From Nanobdellota archaeon (GTDB lineage Archaea; Nanobdellota; Nanobdellia; Pacearchaeales; GW2011-AR1), in contig JAUSKH010000049.1 in the NCBI GenBank assembly GCA_030647095.1, positions 1 to 35,239 on the forward strand: a DNA stretch of 35,239 nt. Direction: 5' to 3'. Each line of letters starts with the position of its first letter. Position 1 is the first letter of the stretch. Below, piece by piece: positions 7,600 to 13,737 of the stretch. A program made the position numbers and the translations under genes. Under the pieces are notes generated by a model. It was not told the DNA's origin. It made no database searches and was given only the letters and a program-made list of their open reading frames with translations.

Positions 7600-8367
7600 C
7601 TATTTTAGAACGTATTTTCCTTTACCTTTAAACTGCAGGAGATTTTTATCTCTAAGAATCTGGAGCTGTTGCCTAATTTTATCCTTAACGTGGAAGTTAT
7701 TAGGATGTAACATTGCCAATGCTTTTTCATATTGGTAGATGTCTTGTAATGTAAAATCTTTTTTCTTGAGCTGATGGATAACGTTAAGGATATCAATTGT
7801 CCAGCTTCTTTCTATTAGAGGGGATTTTTTAATGAATTCTATCTTATGCCATTTTTCTTCTACAATTTTCCTTTGTAATATATTTCCATCTTGAATAATT
7901 GGGATTCTTCCTTCAGGAGGGATTTTTTCAAGTAGGACATTACAACCTATCCAACCAGCCCTCTTAGCTGATTCTGCAAGTGGTTTTCTCTTTTCTATAA
8001 CTTCAGGAGTGAAGAAGAAAGAGGGTACTAGGAAGAGGTTTTTCACGTAATAATCTACGGTATATTGTAAAAAGAAGAAGTTGGGTCTCATGTTTTGATG
8101 GATGGATTTTATCATTACTCCATAAGCACCATCGTTAATTTTCCTTCCAAAATTGGGTAGCTGGCTCTTTAACTGGAATTGTTCTTTACATTGAGAACAG
8201 GAAAAATCTGCGACAGGATTATTGTTTGCGAAAGGGGTTAGTTGTGAGTGGAGGCAATGTGGACAGAACATCTGTGAAGCCATCCATTGCTCAGTGAGAA
8301 CTCGTATTCTCTGGGAGTTGCTTTTGTACTTTACAAGCACGATAGGATTTGCTAGAGAGAGGTTCAT
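7600..8367 (-). CDS. DpnI-like methyl-directed restriction endonuclease
   Basis: DpnI of Streptococcus cuts GATC only when the adenine is N6-methylated. The 255-residue length and nearly all landmark segments of DpnI recur here: YKSNSQ, NDGAYG, PNFFFLQYT, RKPLAESAKRAGWIGCN, WTIDILN, FTLQDIYQYE and KIRQQLQILRDK. A zinc ribbon is formed by C35, C38, C57 and C60. The PD-(D/E)XK site reads VAD54F, then Q65-L-K67, so the catalytic Glu of DpnI is Gln here; D-QXK variants are known to be active in other nuclease families. The C-terminal winged helix that reads the methylated site is intact. No Dam-type methylase is adjacent, as expected for this enzyme class. The minus-strand start has a TTTAAATATA box about 25 bp upstream. 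Confidence 0.9.
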   Translation of the reverse strand: MNLSLANPIVLVKYKSNSQRIRVLTEQWMASQMFCPHCLHSQLTPFANNNPVADFSCSQCKEQFQLKSQLPNFGRKINDGAYGVMIKSIHQNMRPNFFFLQYTVDYYVKNLFLVPSFFFTPEVIEKRKPLAESAKRAGWIGCNVLLEKIPPEGRIPIIQDGNILQRKIVEEKWHKIEFIKKSPLIERSWTIDILNVIHQLKKKDFTLQDIYQYEKALAMLHPNNFHVKDKIRQQLQILRDKNLLQFKGKGKYVLK

Positions 8368-8427
8368 GGCAGAATATTATATTTAAATTACGGATCTATT
8401 TAAATACTGCCAAGATCAAATAAAAAT
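8368..8427. promoter_or_regulatory. Divergent promoter of dpnI-like gene, with two GATC sites
   Basis: The 60-bp gap carries two TATA-like boxes: minus-strand AATTTAAATATA about 25 bp upstream of the endonuclease ATG, and plus-strand CTATTTAAATAC (8397-8408) about 26 bp upstream of the ATG at 8428. GATC, the DpnI recognition core, occurs at 8393-8396 and 8413-8416, on either side of the plus-strand box. Confidence 0.5.
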
Positions 8428-8706
8428 ATGAAGATTACTCAGACCACAATTCAGAAAACTTTCTACGTGCAAATTAAAGATAAGACTTATTATGTTGATT
8501 TTGTTAATTCAGATGACCACAATTTGAGTTTATTAAATAGAAATAACTGGGAAATATACGATGAGAGTCATGAAGAGTTAGACCTATATACGTATGATAA
8601 TACAAATAAGAAAAGAGCCAGAGAAATAAAAAAGAACTGGCAGCTTGCTAAAAAGCTGATAAACTTTTGTATAAAACATTTCAATGATTATGAACCCTTG
8701 AAGTAA
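8428..8706 (+). CDS. Hypothetical protein, 92 residues
   Basis: I do not recognise this family. The protein is rich in Asp, Asn, Lys and aromatic residues. It begins with a short beta-rich stretch (TFYVQIKDKTYYVDFVNSDD) and ends in a helical, basic part (KKRAREIKKNWQLAKKLINFCIKHF). There is no membrane segment or signal peptide. A TATA-like box lies 26 bp before the ATG. It is divergent from the DpnI-like endonuclease with a 60-bp shared promoter, so it may be a partner or controller, as small accessory genes accompany dpnI in streptococci (DpnD), but there is no visible similarity to argue for that. Confidence 0.55.
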   Translation: MKITQTTIQKTFYVQIKDKTYYVDFVNSDDHNLSLLNRNNWEIYDESHEELDLYTYDNTNKKRAREIKKNWQLAKKLINFCIKHFNDYEPLK

Positions 8707-8730
8707 ATCCGAAAGAAAAACTGCCAGAAT

Positions 8731-8776
8731 ACTTGATTTAAATATGATCTTAATCATATAACCAATATAATGGTTA
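8731..8776. promoter_or_regulatory. TATA-like box followed by two inverted repeats
   Basis: A GATTTAAATA element (8734-8743) is followed by a perfect inverted repeat ATATGAT-CTTA-ATCATAT (8742-8759). A second, shorter one follows: AACCA-ATATAA-TGGTT (about 8760-8775). No open reading frame of useful length follows, so this may be the promoter and operator of a short RNA or a relic. A second TATA-like CTTTATAAATA lies at about 8811-8822. Confidence 0.3.
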
Positions 8777-8860
8777 AATGATATTAAAACCTCACTAAAC
8801 CGAATAACTTTGCTTTATAAATACCGAAAAGCTTAAATCACATGGATGGGTGGGTATATG

Positions 8861-8940
8861 AGACAGTAATGCGACTTGGCGTTTCGTCTCTTTTGATGAG
8901 ACAAAAAGTGTTACGGTTCTTAGAACCCTGGTTACTGTCT
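8861..8940. ncRNA. Candidate structured RNA (three-way junction)
   Basis: A perfect 9-bp closing stem (AGACAGTAA 8861-8869 with TTACTGTCT 8932-8940) encloses two hairpins. One is GTCTC (8886-8890) with GAGAC (8898-8902), extendable to TTTcGTCTC/GAGACaAAA. The other is GGTTC (8915-8919) with GAACC (8923-8927). TATA-like CTTTATAAATA at 8811-8822 could drive it on the plus strand. On the minus strand it directly follows the stop codon at 8941, so it could instead be a 3' structure of that gene. It lacks H/ACA, C/D and tRNA hallmarks. Confidence 0.4.
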
Positions 8941-9462
8941 TCATTTTCTTATTAAATTTGTTAACTCTTCTATATTTAATTTTAAAATATTGTACTCTTT
9001 TGCTTCTTTATTGCGCTCCCTCAGGTTTCTTGCTGCAGTGTCTACCATAGAAGGCTTCTGAAATCTTGTTTGAATAATATCCTCTGGTCTAAAAGAGGAA
9101 ACTATCTTAGAGATATTTTTATATATCATATCTCTAATTTCATGAAAATGCCCATCGAAGTCGTTACAAATTTCAACATTTAAATCATCTAAATACCCTA
9201 AATCCTTTATCGCTTTTTGCATTAATAATATTATTATCGTTGTATGAAGCCTAATTCTAAGCCTCATCTTATCAGTCTTCTCGTTTTTTCCTAATTTCCA
9301 CAACTTTCCTTGTTTATATAGACTTGTAATCATATCCTTTACATCTTGAGGAACATTAATACCATAGATTTCTTTCTTGTTTAGAATCAAAGCAATAGAA
9401 TAATCTTTCTCGAAAATATCTCTACCCGATTTATCAATTTGAAATAAAGTTATCATTTTCAC
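8941..9462 (-). CDS. Hypothetical protein paired with a deoxyribosyltransferase gene
   Basis: The 173-residue protein is not one I can name. It opens with a beta-like FQIDKSGRDIF and YSIALILNKKEIYGINVP. A basic segment follows (KMRLRIRLHTTIIILLMQKAIKDLG), then an acidic and His-containing ICNDFDGHFHEIRDMI, and TRFQKPSMVDTAARNLRERNKEA near the end. The ordered Asp residues (FQID, ICNDFDGH, SMVDTAA) are reminiscent of RNase-H-like nuclease folds, but that is only a pattern impression. Its start overlaps the stop of the deoxyribosyltransferase gene by 4 nt (ATGA), so the two are translated together and probably work together. The stop codon abuts the stem of a possible structured RNA. Confidence 0.6.
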   Translation of the reverse strand: MKMITLFQIDKSGRDIFEKDYSIALILNKKEIYGINVPQDVKDMITSLYKQGKLWKLGKNEKTDKMRLRIRLHTTIIILLMQKAIKDLGYLDDLNVEICNDFDGHFHEIRDMIYKNISKIVSSFRPEDIIQTRFQKPSMVDTAARNLRERNKEAKEYNILKLNIEELTNLIRK

Positions 9463-9884
9463 AACCCTTCCTTAGCTTGCTCTTTAAACCCAATTAATTC
9501 CACTCTTAGTTCCTCGACCGAACTTACAATCTTCATGGAAGCAATAAGAATTGCACTCAAATATTCCAAAGCCTCTAAAACAGGCTCATCTGTTTTAATG
9601 CCTATTGCAGGAATGCCTTTAGCGTATGCATAACCTAATTCCCATGCAGTTCCTGCACCTACGTGCAAACCATCCAAAACAGCAACCACTAAATCAACCT
9701 CATTAAATCCTTGTCCAATATCTCCTTCAAATATTCTTTGAATATCATTAATTGATTCAGCAAGCCCAACATCCCTATGGGGAAGAAAAGTTTCAAATCC
9801 TAAGGAAGTGCATAGTCTCTCAATTTCTTCAAGCTGCTCTTGCTCAGATTCTGTTCTGATTTTACCTGCAATATAGACTTTCAT
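9459..9884 (-). CDS. Nucleoside 2-deoxyribosyltransferase family protein
   Basis: This is a compact Rossmann-like protein of about 141 residues. Family features are the KVYIAGKI first strand, the SLGFETFLPHRDVGL segment, then DLVVAVLDG and the catalytic Glu in GTAWELGYAYAKGIPAI. Classical members exchange bases between deoxyribonucleosides or cleave N-glycosidic bonds of nucleotides. Relatives occur in defence systems as nucleotide- or NAD-processing enzymes. The substrate is not readable here. An upstream ATG at 9893 adds MIC, but the ATG at 9884 fits a leaderless mRNA with the TTATAAG box at about 9905-9911. It is the first gene of a two-gene operon with an unknown protein, between DpnI and toxin-antitoxin genes. 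Confidence 0.8.
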   Translation of the reverse strand: MKVYIAGKIRTESEQEQLEEIERLCTSLGFETFLPHRDVGLAESINDIQRIFEGDIGQGFNEVDLVVAVLDGLHVGAGTAWELGYAYAKGIPAIGIKTDEPVLEALEYLSAILIASMKIVSSVEELRVELIGFKEQAKEGL

Positions 9885-9929
9885 ACATATCATACCCTAA
9901 GCATACTTATAACCTTTATCCGAATAAAA

Positions 9930-9953
9930 AGATTTAAATAATACATCGTATTA
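9930..9953 (+). promoter_or_regulatory. TATA box and palindromic operator for UPF0175/DUF3368 module
   Basis: GATTTAAATA (9931-9940) lies about 27 bp before the ATG at 9966. Overlapping its end is a perfect inverted repeat TAATAC-ATC-GTATTA (9939-9953). This location, between TATA box and predicted transcription start, is where an autorepressing antitoxin would bind. Confidence 0.5.
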
Positions 9954-9965
9954 CAATTAACACAT

Positions 9966-10277
9966 ATGGCAAAGACAATAACAACCCGCTTACCTGACGA
10001 ATATGTAATCGGAATAGGAAAAATAGCAAAGATAGAGAAGTTAGATACATCAGGAGTAATTAGAAAGCTTTTAGCGAAAGCTATAGGGGAATGGAAAAAG
10101 GATTATGCTATTGATATGTATAAAAGAGGAGAATTCTCATTTGGGCAAGCCGCAAAGGCTGCAGAGATAAGTATGTGGGATTTTCCAAACTTATTAAAAG
10201 AAAAGAAAGTCGCGCTAAATCTCGATGTAGAAGAATTAGAATCCGAGTTAGAAACAATAAAATGGAAAAGGAAGTAG
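9966..10277 (+). CDS. UPF0175-family antitoxin
   Basis: The 103-residue protein has an N-terminal ribbon-helix-helix-like DNA-binding stretch (TITTRLPDEYVIGIGKIAKIEKLDTSGVIRKLLAKAI). The UPF0175 hallmark follows: MYKRGEFSFGQAAKAAEISMWDFPNLLKEKKV. Members are antitoxins paired with DUF3368 PIN-like toxins, which is exactly the next gene here, overlapping by 16 nt. It probably binds the palindrome in its own promoter and neutralises the toxin (known for similar modules; inferred here). The promoter spacing indicates a leaderless mRNA. Confidence 0.88.
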   Translation: MAKTITTRLPDEYVIGIGKIAKIEKLDTSGVIRKLLAKAIGEWKKDYAIDMYKRGEFSFGQAAKAAEISMWDFPNLLKEKKVALNLDVEELESELETIKWKRK

Positions 10278-10747
10278 TATCTAACTCTAGCTCAATAATC
10301 TTTCTAGCAAAGTTAAATATTTTTGATTTAGCAAGAAACGTTTTTTCCAGAATAATTGTGCCAAAAGCAGTAACTAAAGAATTATTCGAAAAAGACTCAC
10401 CGGAAAATGAAATAGTTAAAAGAGAATTGAATAATTTTCTGAAGGAAAGCGAAGTAAAAAATATTAAAGACTTTCCACTCGACGAAGGAGAAAAAGCAGC
10501 TATTTCGCTATGCTTAGAAAAAAATGTAGGAATTTTCTTGTCTGATGATAAGAAAGCAAGAAGATATGCTAAATCCCTAGGAATAAAAGTAATAGGGATA
10601 CTAGGGATTTTACTAGATAACATACAAGAAAAAAAGATAGATAAAAAAGAATTTCTAAGGTTATTGAATAAATTGATAGAAAAGGGTTATTATATTTCCC
10701 CCGCATTATATGCAGAAGTAATGAAGAAGATAGAAGAGTTGCAGTAG
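10262..10747 (+). CDS. DUF3368 PIN-like toxin
   Basis: This is a PIN-fold ribonuclease-type toxin of about 161 residues. The hallmark start VVSNSSSIIFLAKLNIFDLA, the FSRIIVPKAVTKELF segment with a conserved acidic residue, DEGEKAAISLCLEKN (second acidic cluster) and IFLSDDKKARRYAKSLGIKVIG (third acidic cluster, DD) match DUF3368. The reading frame is open further upstream to 10175, but the ATG at 10262, inside the antitoxin gene, gives the family-typical N-terminus. The tail continues with a helical MKKIEELQ. All expected acidic residues are present, so the toxin should be active. Confidence 0.87.
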   Translation: MEKEVVSNSSSIIFLAKLNIFDLARNVFSRIIVPKAVTKELFEKDSPENEIVKRELNNFLKESEVKNIKDFPLDEGEKAAISLCLEKNVGIFLSDDKKARRYAKSLGIKVIGILGILLDNIQEKKIDKKEFLRLLNKLIEKGYYISPALYAEVMKKIEELQ

Positions 10748-10777
10748 GAGCATAACTTGCTTTATAGTGGCAAGCTC
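10748..10777 (+). terminator. Weak hairpin after toxin gene
   Basis: CTTGC (10756-10760) and GCAAG (10770-10774) can pair, and GAGC (10748-10751) and GCTC (10774-10777) flank them. A pyrimidine-rich CTCTTC follows. It could mark the transcript end, but the stem is short. Confidence 0.25.
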
Positions 10778-10880
10778 TTCATCAATAAGCGTCCTTAAAT
10801 CAGATATTACTACTTCTGTAGTTTACTCTTTGTCATACTTAAATCATCTAACTCTACTTCATAAAAAATAGTAAGGAAAA

Positions 10881-10910
10881 CTTTAAATAGTACTTATGAC
10901 CTTAAGTACT
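10881..10910 (+). promoter_or_regulatory. TATA box and 8-bp palindromic operator for RHH/PIN module
   Basis: CTTTAAATA (10881-10889) lies about 27 bp before the ATG at 10912. Between them is a perfect inverted repeat AGTACTTA-TGACCT-TAAGTACT (10889-10910), which ends 1 bp before the start codon. It covers the predicted transcription start of a leaderless mRNA and is a strong candidate for the antitoxin binding site. Confidence 0.6.
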
Positions 10911-10911
10911 T

Positions 10912-11175
10912 ATGGGAGAAATGAAAATAAAGATTAATGATGGTTTGGAACAGGTTTTCAGAAAGGTTGCTATGCGTAGATTTGGATATCATCGGGGCTC
11001 AATGAGCAAAGCAGCTCAGGAAGCATTTGAACAATGGACTTCTATACAAGATGTACCCGATCATAAAGAAGACCCGGTAGAGATGATTTCTGGATTAATG
11101 AAACATGTGAAAAAGAATTCAGTAGAATTACAGCATGAGGCTTGGGAAAGGGTTGGTAGAAAGCATGCTCATTGA
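10912..11175 (+). CDS. VapB-like antitoxin (ribbon-helix-helix type)
   Basis: The 87-residue protein begins with a beta strand (EMKIKINDGLEQVFRKVAMRRFG) and a GSMSKAAQEAFEQW helix, a pattern seen in archaeal RHH-type VapB antitoxins. The C-terminal part (DPVEMISGLMKHVKKNSVELQHEAW) is predicted helical and would wrap the toxin. The next gene, a PIN protein, overlaps by 11 nt. A second ATG four codons in could be the start, but the ATG at 10912 fits the TATA spacing. Confidence 0.8.
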   Translation: MGEMKIKINDGLEQVFRKVAMRRFGYHRGSMSKAAQEAFEQWTSIQDVPDHKEDPVEMISGLMKHVKKNSVELQHEAWERVGRKHAH

Positions 11176-11560
11176 TGCAAATATCTTCCTAGAAGTTCTT
11201 CTAGAACAACAAAGCAGTGGTAGATGCAAGGCTTTTCTAAATTTGTTAAAAACGGGAGAACAAAAAGCAATTCTGACAACATTTTCTATTGACTCAATAA
11301 TATTATCTATGTATAGAGAAAGAGTAAAAGAAGAAAAAATAAAGATATTCTTACGTAGCTTATCACAGTATAAAGGTTTGAAAATATATTCTATAAGTTT
11401 ACGTGATAGATTTGAAGCTTTAGACCAAATTAAAAGATATAATTTAGATTATGAAGATGCAATAACATTACAGGCAGCAATTTCAACAAAATGCTCATCT
11501 ATTCTTAGTTTTGATAGGCATTTTGATAGGGTAAAAGAACTAAAAAGAGAAGAACCTTAA
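11165..11560 (+). CDS. PIN-domain toxin (VapC-like)
   Basis: The protein has about 131 residues. PIN landmarks are MLIDANIFLEVLL (Asp4 and Glu10), a central TFSIDSIILSMYRERV, the LDYEDAITLQAA motif with ED, and ILSFDRHFDRV at the C-terminus. VapC proteins are Mg-dependent ribonucleases that cut tRNA or rRNA. The open frame extends ten codons upstream to 11135, but the ATG at 11165 gives the canonical MLIDAN start and overlaps the antitoxin gene by 11 nt. All catalytic acidic positions are present. Confidence 0.88.
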   Translation: MLIDANIFLEVLLEQQSSGRCKAFLNLLKTGEQKAILTTFSIDSIILSMYRERVKEEKIKIFLRSLSQYKGLKIYSISLRDRFEALDQIKRYNLDYEDAITLQAAISTKCSSILSFDRHFDRVKELKREEP

Positions 11561-11597
11561 ATCAATTTATAGTAAATGATATTAACATTCTTTATAG

Positions 11598-11686
11598 AGG
11601 ACTTTGAATAACCCCTGTTTTTTCCTTCTTTCAAAGTCCTTCTTAGAGAGTTTTGAAAGTTTTGTAAGGGTTTTTCAAAACTCTCT
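11598..11686. ncRNA. Two tandem long hairpins, possible kissing loops
   Basis: Hairpin 1 has a perfect 11-bp stem, AGGACTTTGAA (11598-11608) with TTCAAAGTCCT (11630-11640). Hairpin 2 has a perfect 14-bp stem, AGAGAGTTTTGAAA (11645-11658) with TTTCAAAACTCTCT (11673-11686). The stems resemble each other, and loop 1 contains AACCC (11610-11614), complementary to GGGTT (11668-11672) in loop 2. It sits between the PIN toxin and the heptose operon. It may be a double terminator or a small structured RNA. Confidence 0.5.
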
Positions 11687-11710
11687 ATAGGTTATAAAAC
11701 TCCCACCATC

Positions 11711-11742
11711 GAACTTAAAAATACTATTTTGCTTCCTCTTCT
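11711..11742 (+). promoter_or_regulatory. Promoter of the heptose operon
   Basis: CGAACTTAAAAATA (11710-11723) resembles a BRE plus TATA box about 26 bp before the ATG at 11743. No ribosome binding site is visible, so the message is probably leaderless. Confidence 0.45.
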
Positions 11743-13125
11743 ATGAAAATAGTAATAATAAAGCTTGGCGCAGCAGGAGATGTAATAAGAACTTTACCAA
11801 TAGCAAAAGCCATGAAAGAAAAATACAAAGATGCAGAAATCACTTGGATTACTAAAGACAACATCGCAGATATTCTAAAACCAAGCGAATTTATTGATAA
11901 TGTATACACTTTGCCTTACACTGGCCCACAACAATTTAACTTACTCTACAATTTCGATATTGAAGATGAAGCAACTCAACTAGCACTTATAATTAAAGCA
12001 GATAAGAAATATGGATTTTCCAAAGAAGGGAATTTTCCAGTAGCGTTTAATTTTGGCGCAGAAGAATATCTTAATACTTTTTTTGATGATGAAGTAAAAA
12101 AGGAAAATCAAAAAACCTATCAAGAGTTAATGTTTAATGCAGCAGAATTAACCTATAAAAGAGAACACGTTGGAATTATATTAACTAAAGAAGATCGTGA
12201 ATACGCACTAAAATTCTTTCAGGATAATAAAATTCTAAAATATAATGTTTTAGGTATTCATATGGGTGCTTCTTCCAGATGGCCTTCAAAAGTCTGGCAC
12301 GAATCTAAACTTATTGAGTTCATACAGCAAGCAAATAAAAAAAATTATGAAATAATTATCTTTGGTGGTCCAAATGAAGCATTTAAACATGAAGCTCTTC
12401 TAGAAAAACTAGAACAGAAAAATATTATAGCACACGCAAATAATCCTGACAATACTAATAGGCAATTTGCCTCTCTTATTGAACGCTGTACAGCAATAAT
12501 CTGTTCAGATAGTTTTGCTTTGCATGTGGCTCTAGCTCTCAAAAAACCCACAATAGGCTTATTCTTCTGCACAAGTCCTCATGAAGTTGAAAGCTACGGA
12601 CTATTAAAAAAAGTTGTCTCTCCACTGCTAAAAGATTTCTTTCCAGAACATATGAATGAATATAATGAAGAACTCGTAAAAAGCATTTCTCCACAAGAAG
12701 TTTTAGAAGCACTGGAAGACTCTCTAAAAATAGATACAGTTACAGCAATCATCAAACACCCAACAGAAGAAAAAGTGCTAATCATACAAAGAAGCATTAA
12801 AGATTCAGTTCACAATAATCTCTGGGCATTTCCTGGCGGAAGATGCGAGCAGGGAGAATCTGTCAAGCAAACACTCCAAAGAGAAGTAAAAGAAGAAGTA
12901 GGCTTAGATATAAAATCAATAGGCAAAAAAATTGCAGATTACACCTATCCTATAGAAAAAGGAATATTACTAAGAGGAGCCTCCTATTTTGTCTTCCCAA
13001 CAAGTACAGAAACCGAAGAAGGTCTAGATGTACAAGCACTTCAATGGGTAACTCCTGAAGAACTTAAAAACTATCCCCATATAGATGGAATGGAAGACGA
13101 AATATTAAAGGCGCTTTACAGCTAA
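11743..13125 (+). CDS. GT9 heptosyltransferase-like protein fused to a Nudix hydrolase
   Basis: The 460-residue protein has two parts. Residues 1 to about 325 are a GT9 (ADP-heptose:LPS heptosyltransferase-like) GT-B enzyme: KLGAAGDVIRTLPIAKAMKEKY at the start, LGIHMGASSRWPSKVWH, IIIFGGPNE, and CSDSFALHVALALKKPTIGLF. Residues from about 330 on are a Nudix domain, with the box GGRCEQGESVKQTLQREVKEE VGL split here for length at about 364-387; it keeps the GX5EX7REUXEEXGU pattern. Nudix enzymes cleave nucleoside diphosphate-linked compounds. Since gmhA and hldE follow, the transferase part may use ADP-heptose. The Nudix part might hydrolyse ADP-sugars, perhaps to tune donor supply (inference). 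The fusion is unusual. It leads an operon of three genes. Confidence 0.85.
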   Translation: MKIVIIKLGAAGDVIRTLPIAKAMKEKYKDAEITWITKDNIADILKPSEFIDNVYTLPYTGPQQFNLLYNFDIEDEATQLALIIKADKKYGFSKEGNFPVAFNFGAEEYLNTFFDDEVKKENQKTYQELMFNAAELTYKREHVGIILTKEDREYALKFFQDNKILKYNVLGIHMGASSRWPSKVWHESKLIEFIQQANKKNYEIIIFGGPNEAFKHEALLEKLEQKNIIAHANNPDNTNRQFASLIERCTAIICSDSFALHVALALKKPTIGLFFCTSPHEVESYGLLKKVVSPLLKDFFPEHMNEYNEELVKSISPQEVLEALEDSLKIDTVTAIIKHPTEEKVLIIQRSIKDSVHNNLWAFPGGRCEQGESVKQTLQREVKEEVGLDIKSIGKKIADYTYPIEKGILLRGASYFVFPTSTETEEGLDVQALQWVTPEELKNYPHIDGMEDEILKALYS

Positions 13126-13176
13126 TTTAAATCACAAAGTAGAAAGAAATAAAAGCCTTCTAAAGTACCTAAATTC

Positions 13177-13737
13177 ATGATATCAGAAGATGCAGAAAAT
13201 CTCAATATTGCTCTAAAAAAAACTCTTGACCTGGAAAAAGATAATCTAGAAAAGATGATTTCTATAGGCCTAGAGTGCTTAAGCTCAGGAGGAAAAATTC
13301 TAGCATGCGGAAACGGAGGTTCTGCTTCACAAGCCCAGCATTTTGCAGCAGAATTAGTTGTAAGATTAAAGAAAAATAGAAAAGCTCTTCCTTCAATAGC
13401 CCTCACAACAGATACTTCTATACTAACAGCCTGTAGCAATGATTATTCTTTTGATAAAATCTTCTCCAGGCAAATTGAAGCTCTTGCCAATGAAAAAGAT
13501 ATACTTCTCTGTCTCAGCACCTCCGGCAATTCCGCTAATGTTGTACAAGCAGCACTAGCTGCAAAAGAAAAAGGTTGTAAAACAGTCTCTTTTACAGGAA
13601 AAAAAGAAAGCGAATTAGAAAAAATTTCAGATGTTACAATAAAAGTACAGGCAGAAGAAACTTCCAGAATACAGGAAATTCATCTTTTTCTTATTCATTT
13701 CTTGGCAGGAGAACTTGAAAAACCCTACAATGAATAA
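13177..13737 (+). CDS. gmhA: Sedoheptulose 7-phosphate isomerase (GmhA-like SIS protein)
   Basis: GmhA converts sedoheptulose 7-phosphate to D-glycero-D-manno-heptose 7-phosphate, the first step of heptose synthesis. The 186-residue SIS-domain protein matches family length. It has ILACGNGGSASQAQHFAAE (about residues 40-60), LTTDTSILTACSNDYSF, the phosphate-binding LSTSGNS, and IQEIHLFLIHFLAGELE, where Glu and His are catalytic in GmhA. The neighbouring hldE makes the assignment firm. Related DiaA proteins lack the catalytic set. A TATA-like AAATAAAAG lies about 27 bp before the ATG, so it may also have its own promoter. It overlaps hldE by 8 nt. Confidence 0.87.
   Translation: MISEDAENLNIALKKTLDLEKDNLEKMISIGLECLSSGGKILACGNGGSASQAQHFAAELVVRLKKNRKALPSIALTTDTSILTACSNDYSFDKIFSRQIEALANEKDILLCLSTSGNSANVVQAALAAKEKGCKTVSFTGKKESELEKISDVTIKVQAEETSRIQEIHLFLIHFLAGELEKPYNE

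Noticed and set aside
8861-8940. H/ACA or C/D guide RNA
   Set aside because: No ACA at the 3' end and no C/D box pair; a TTGATGA near 8894 resembles box C but lacks a matching CTGA.
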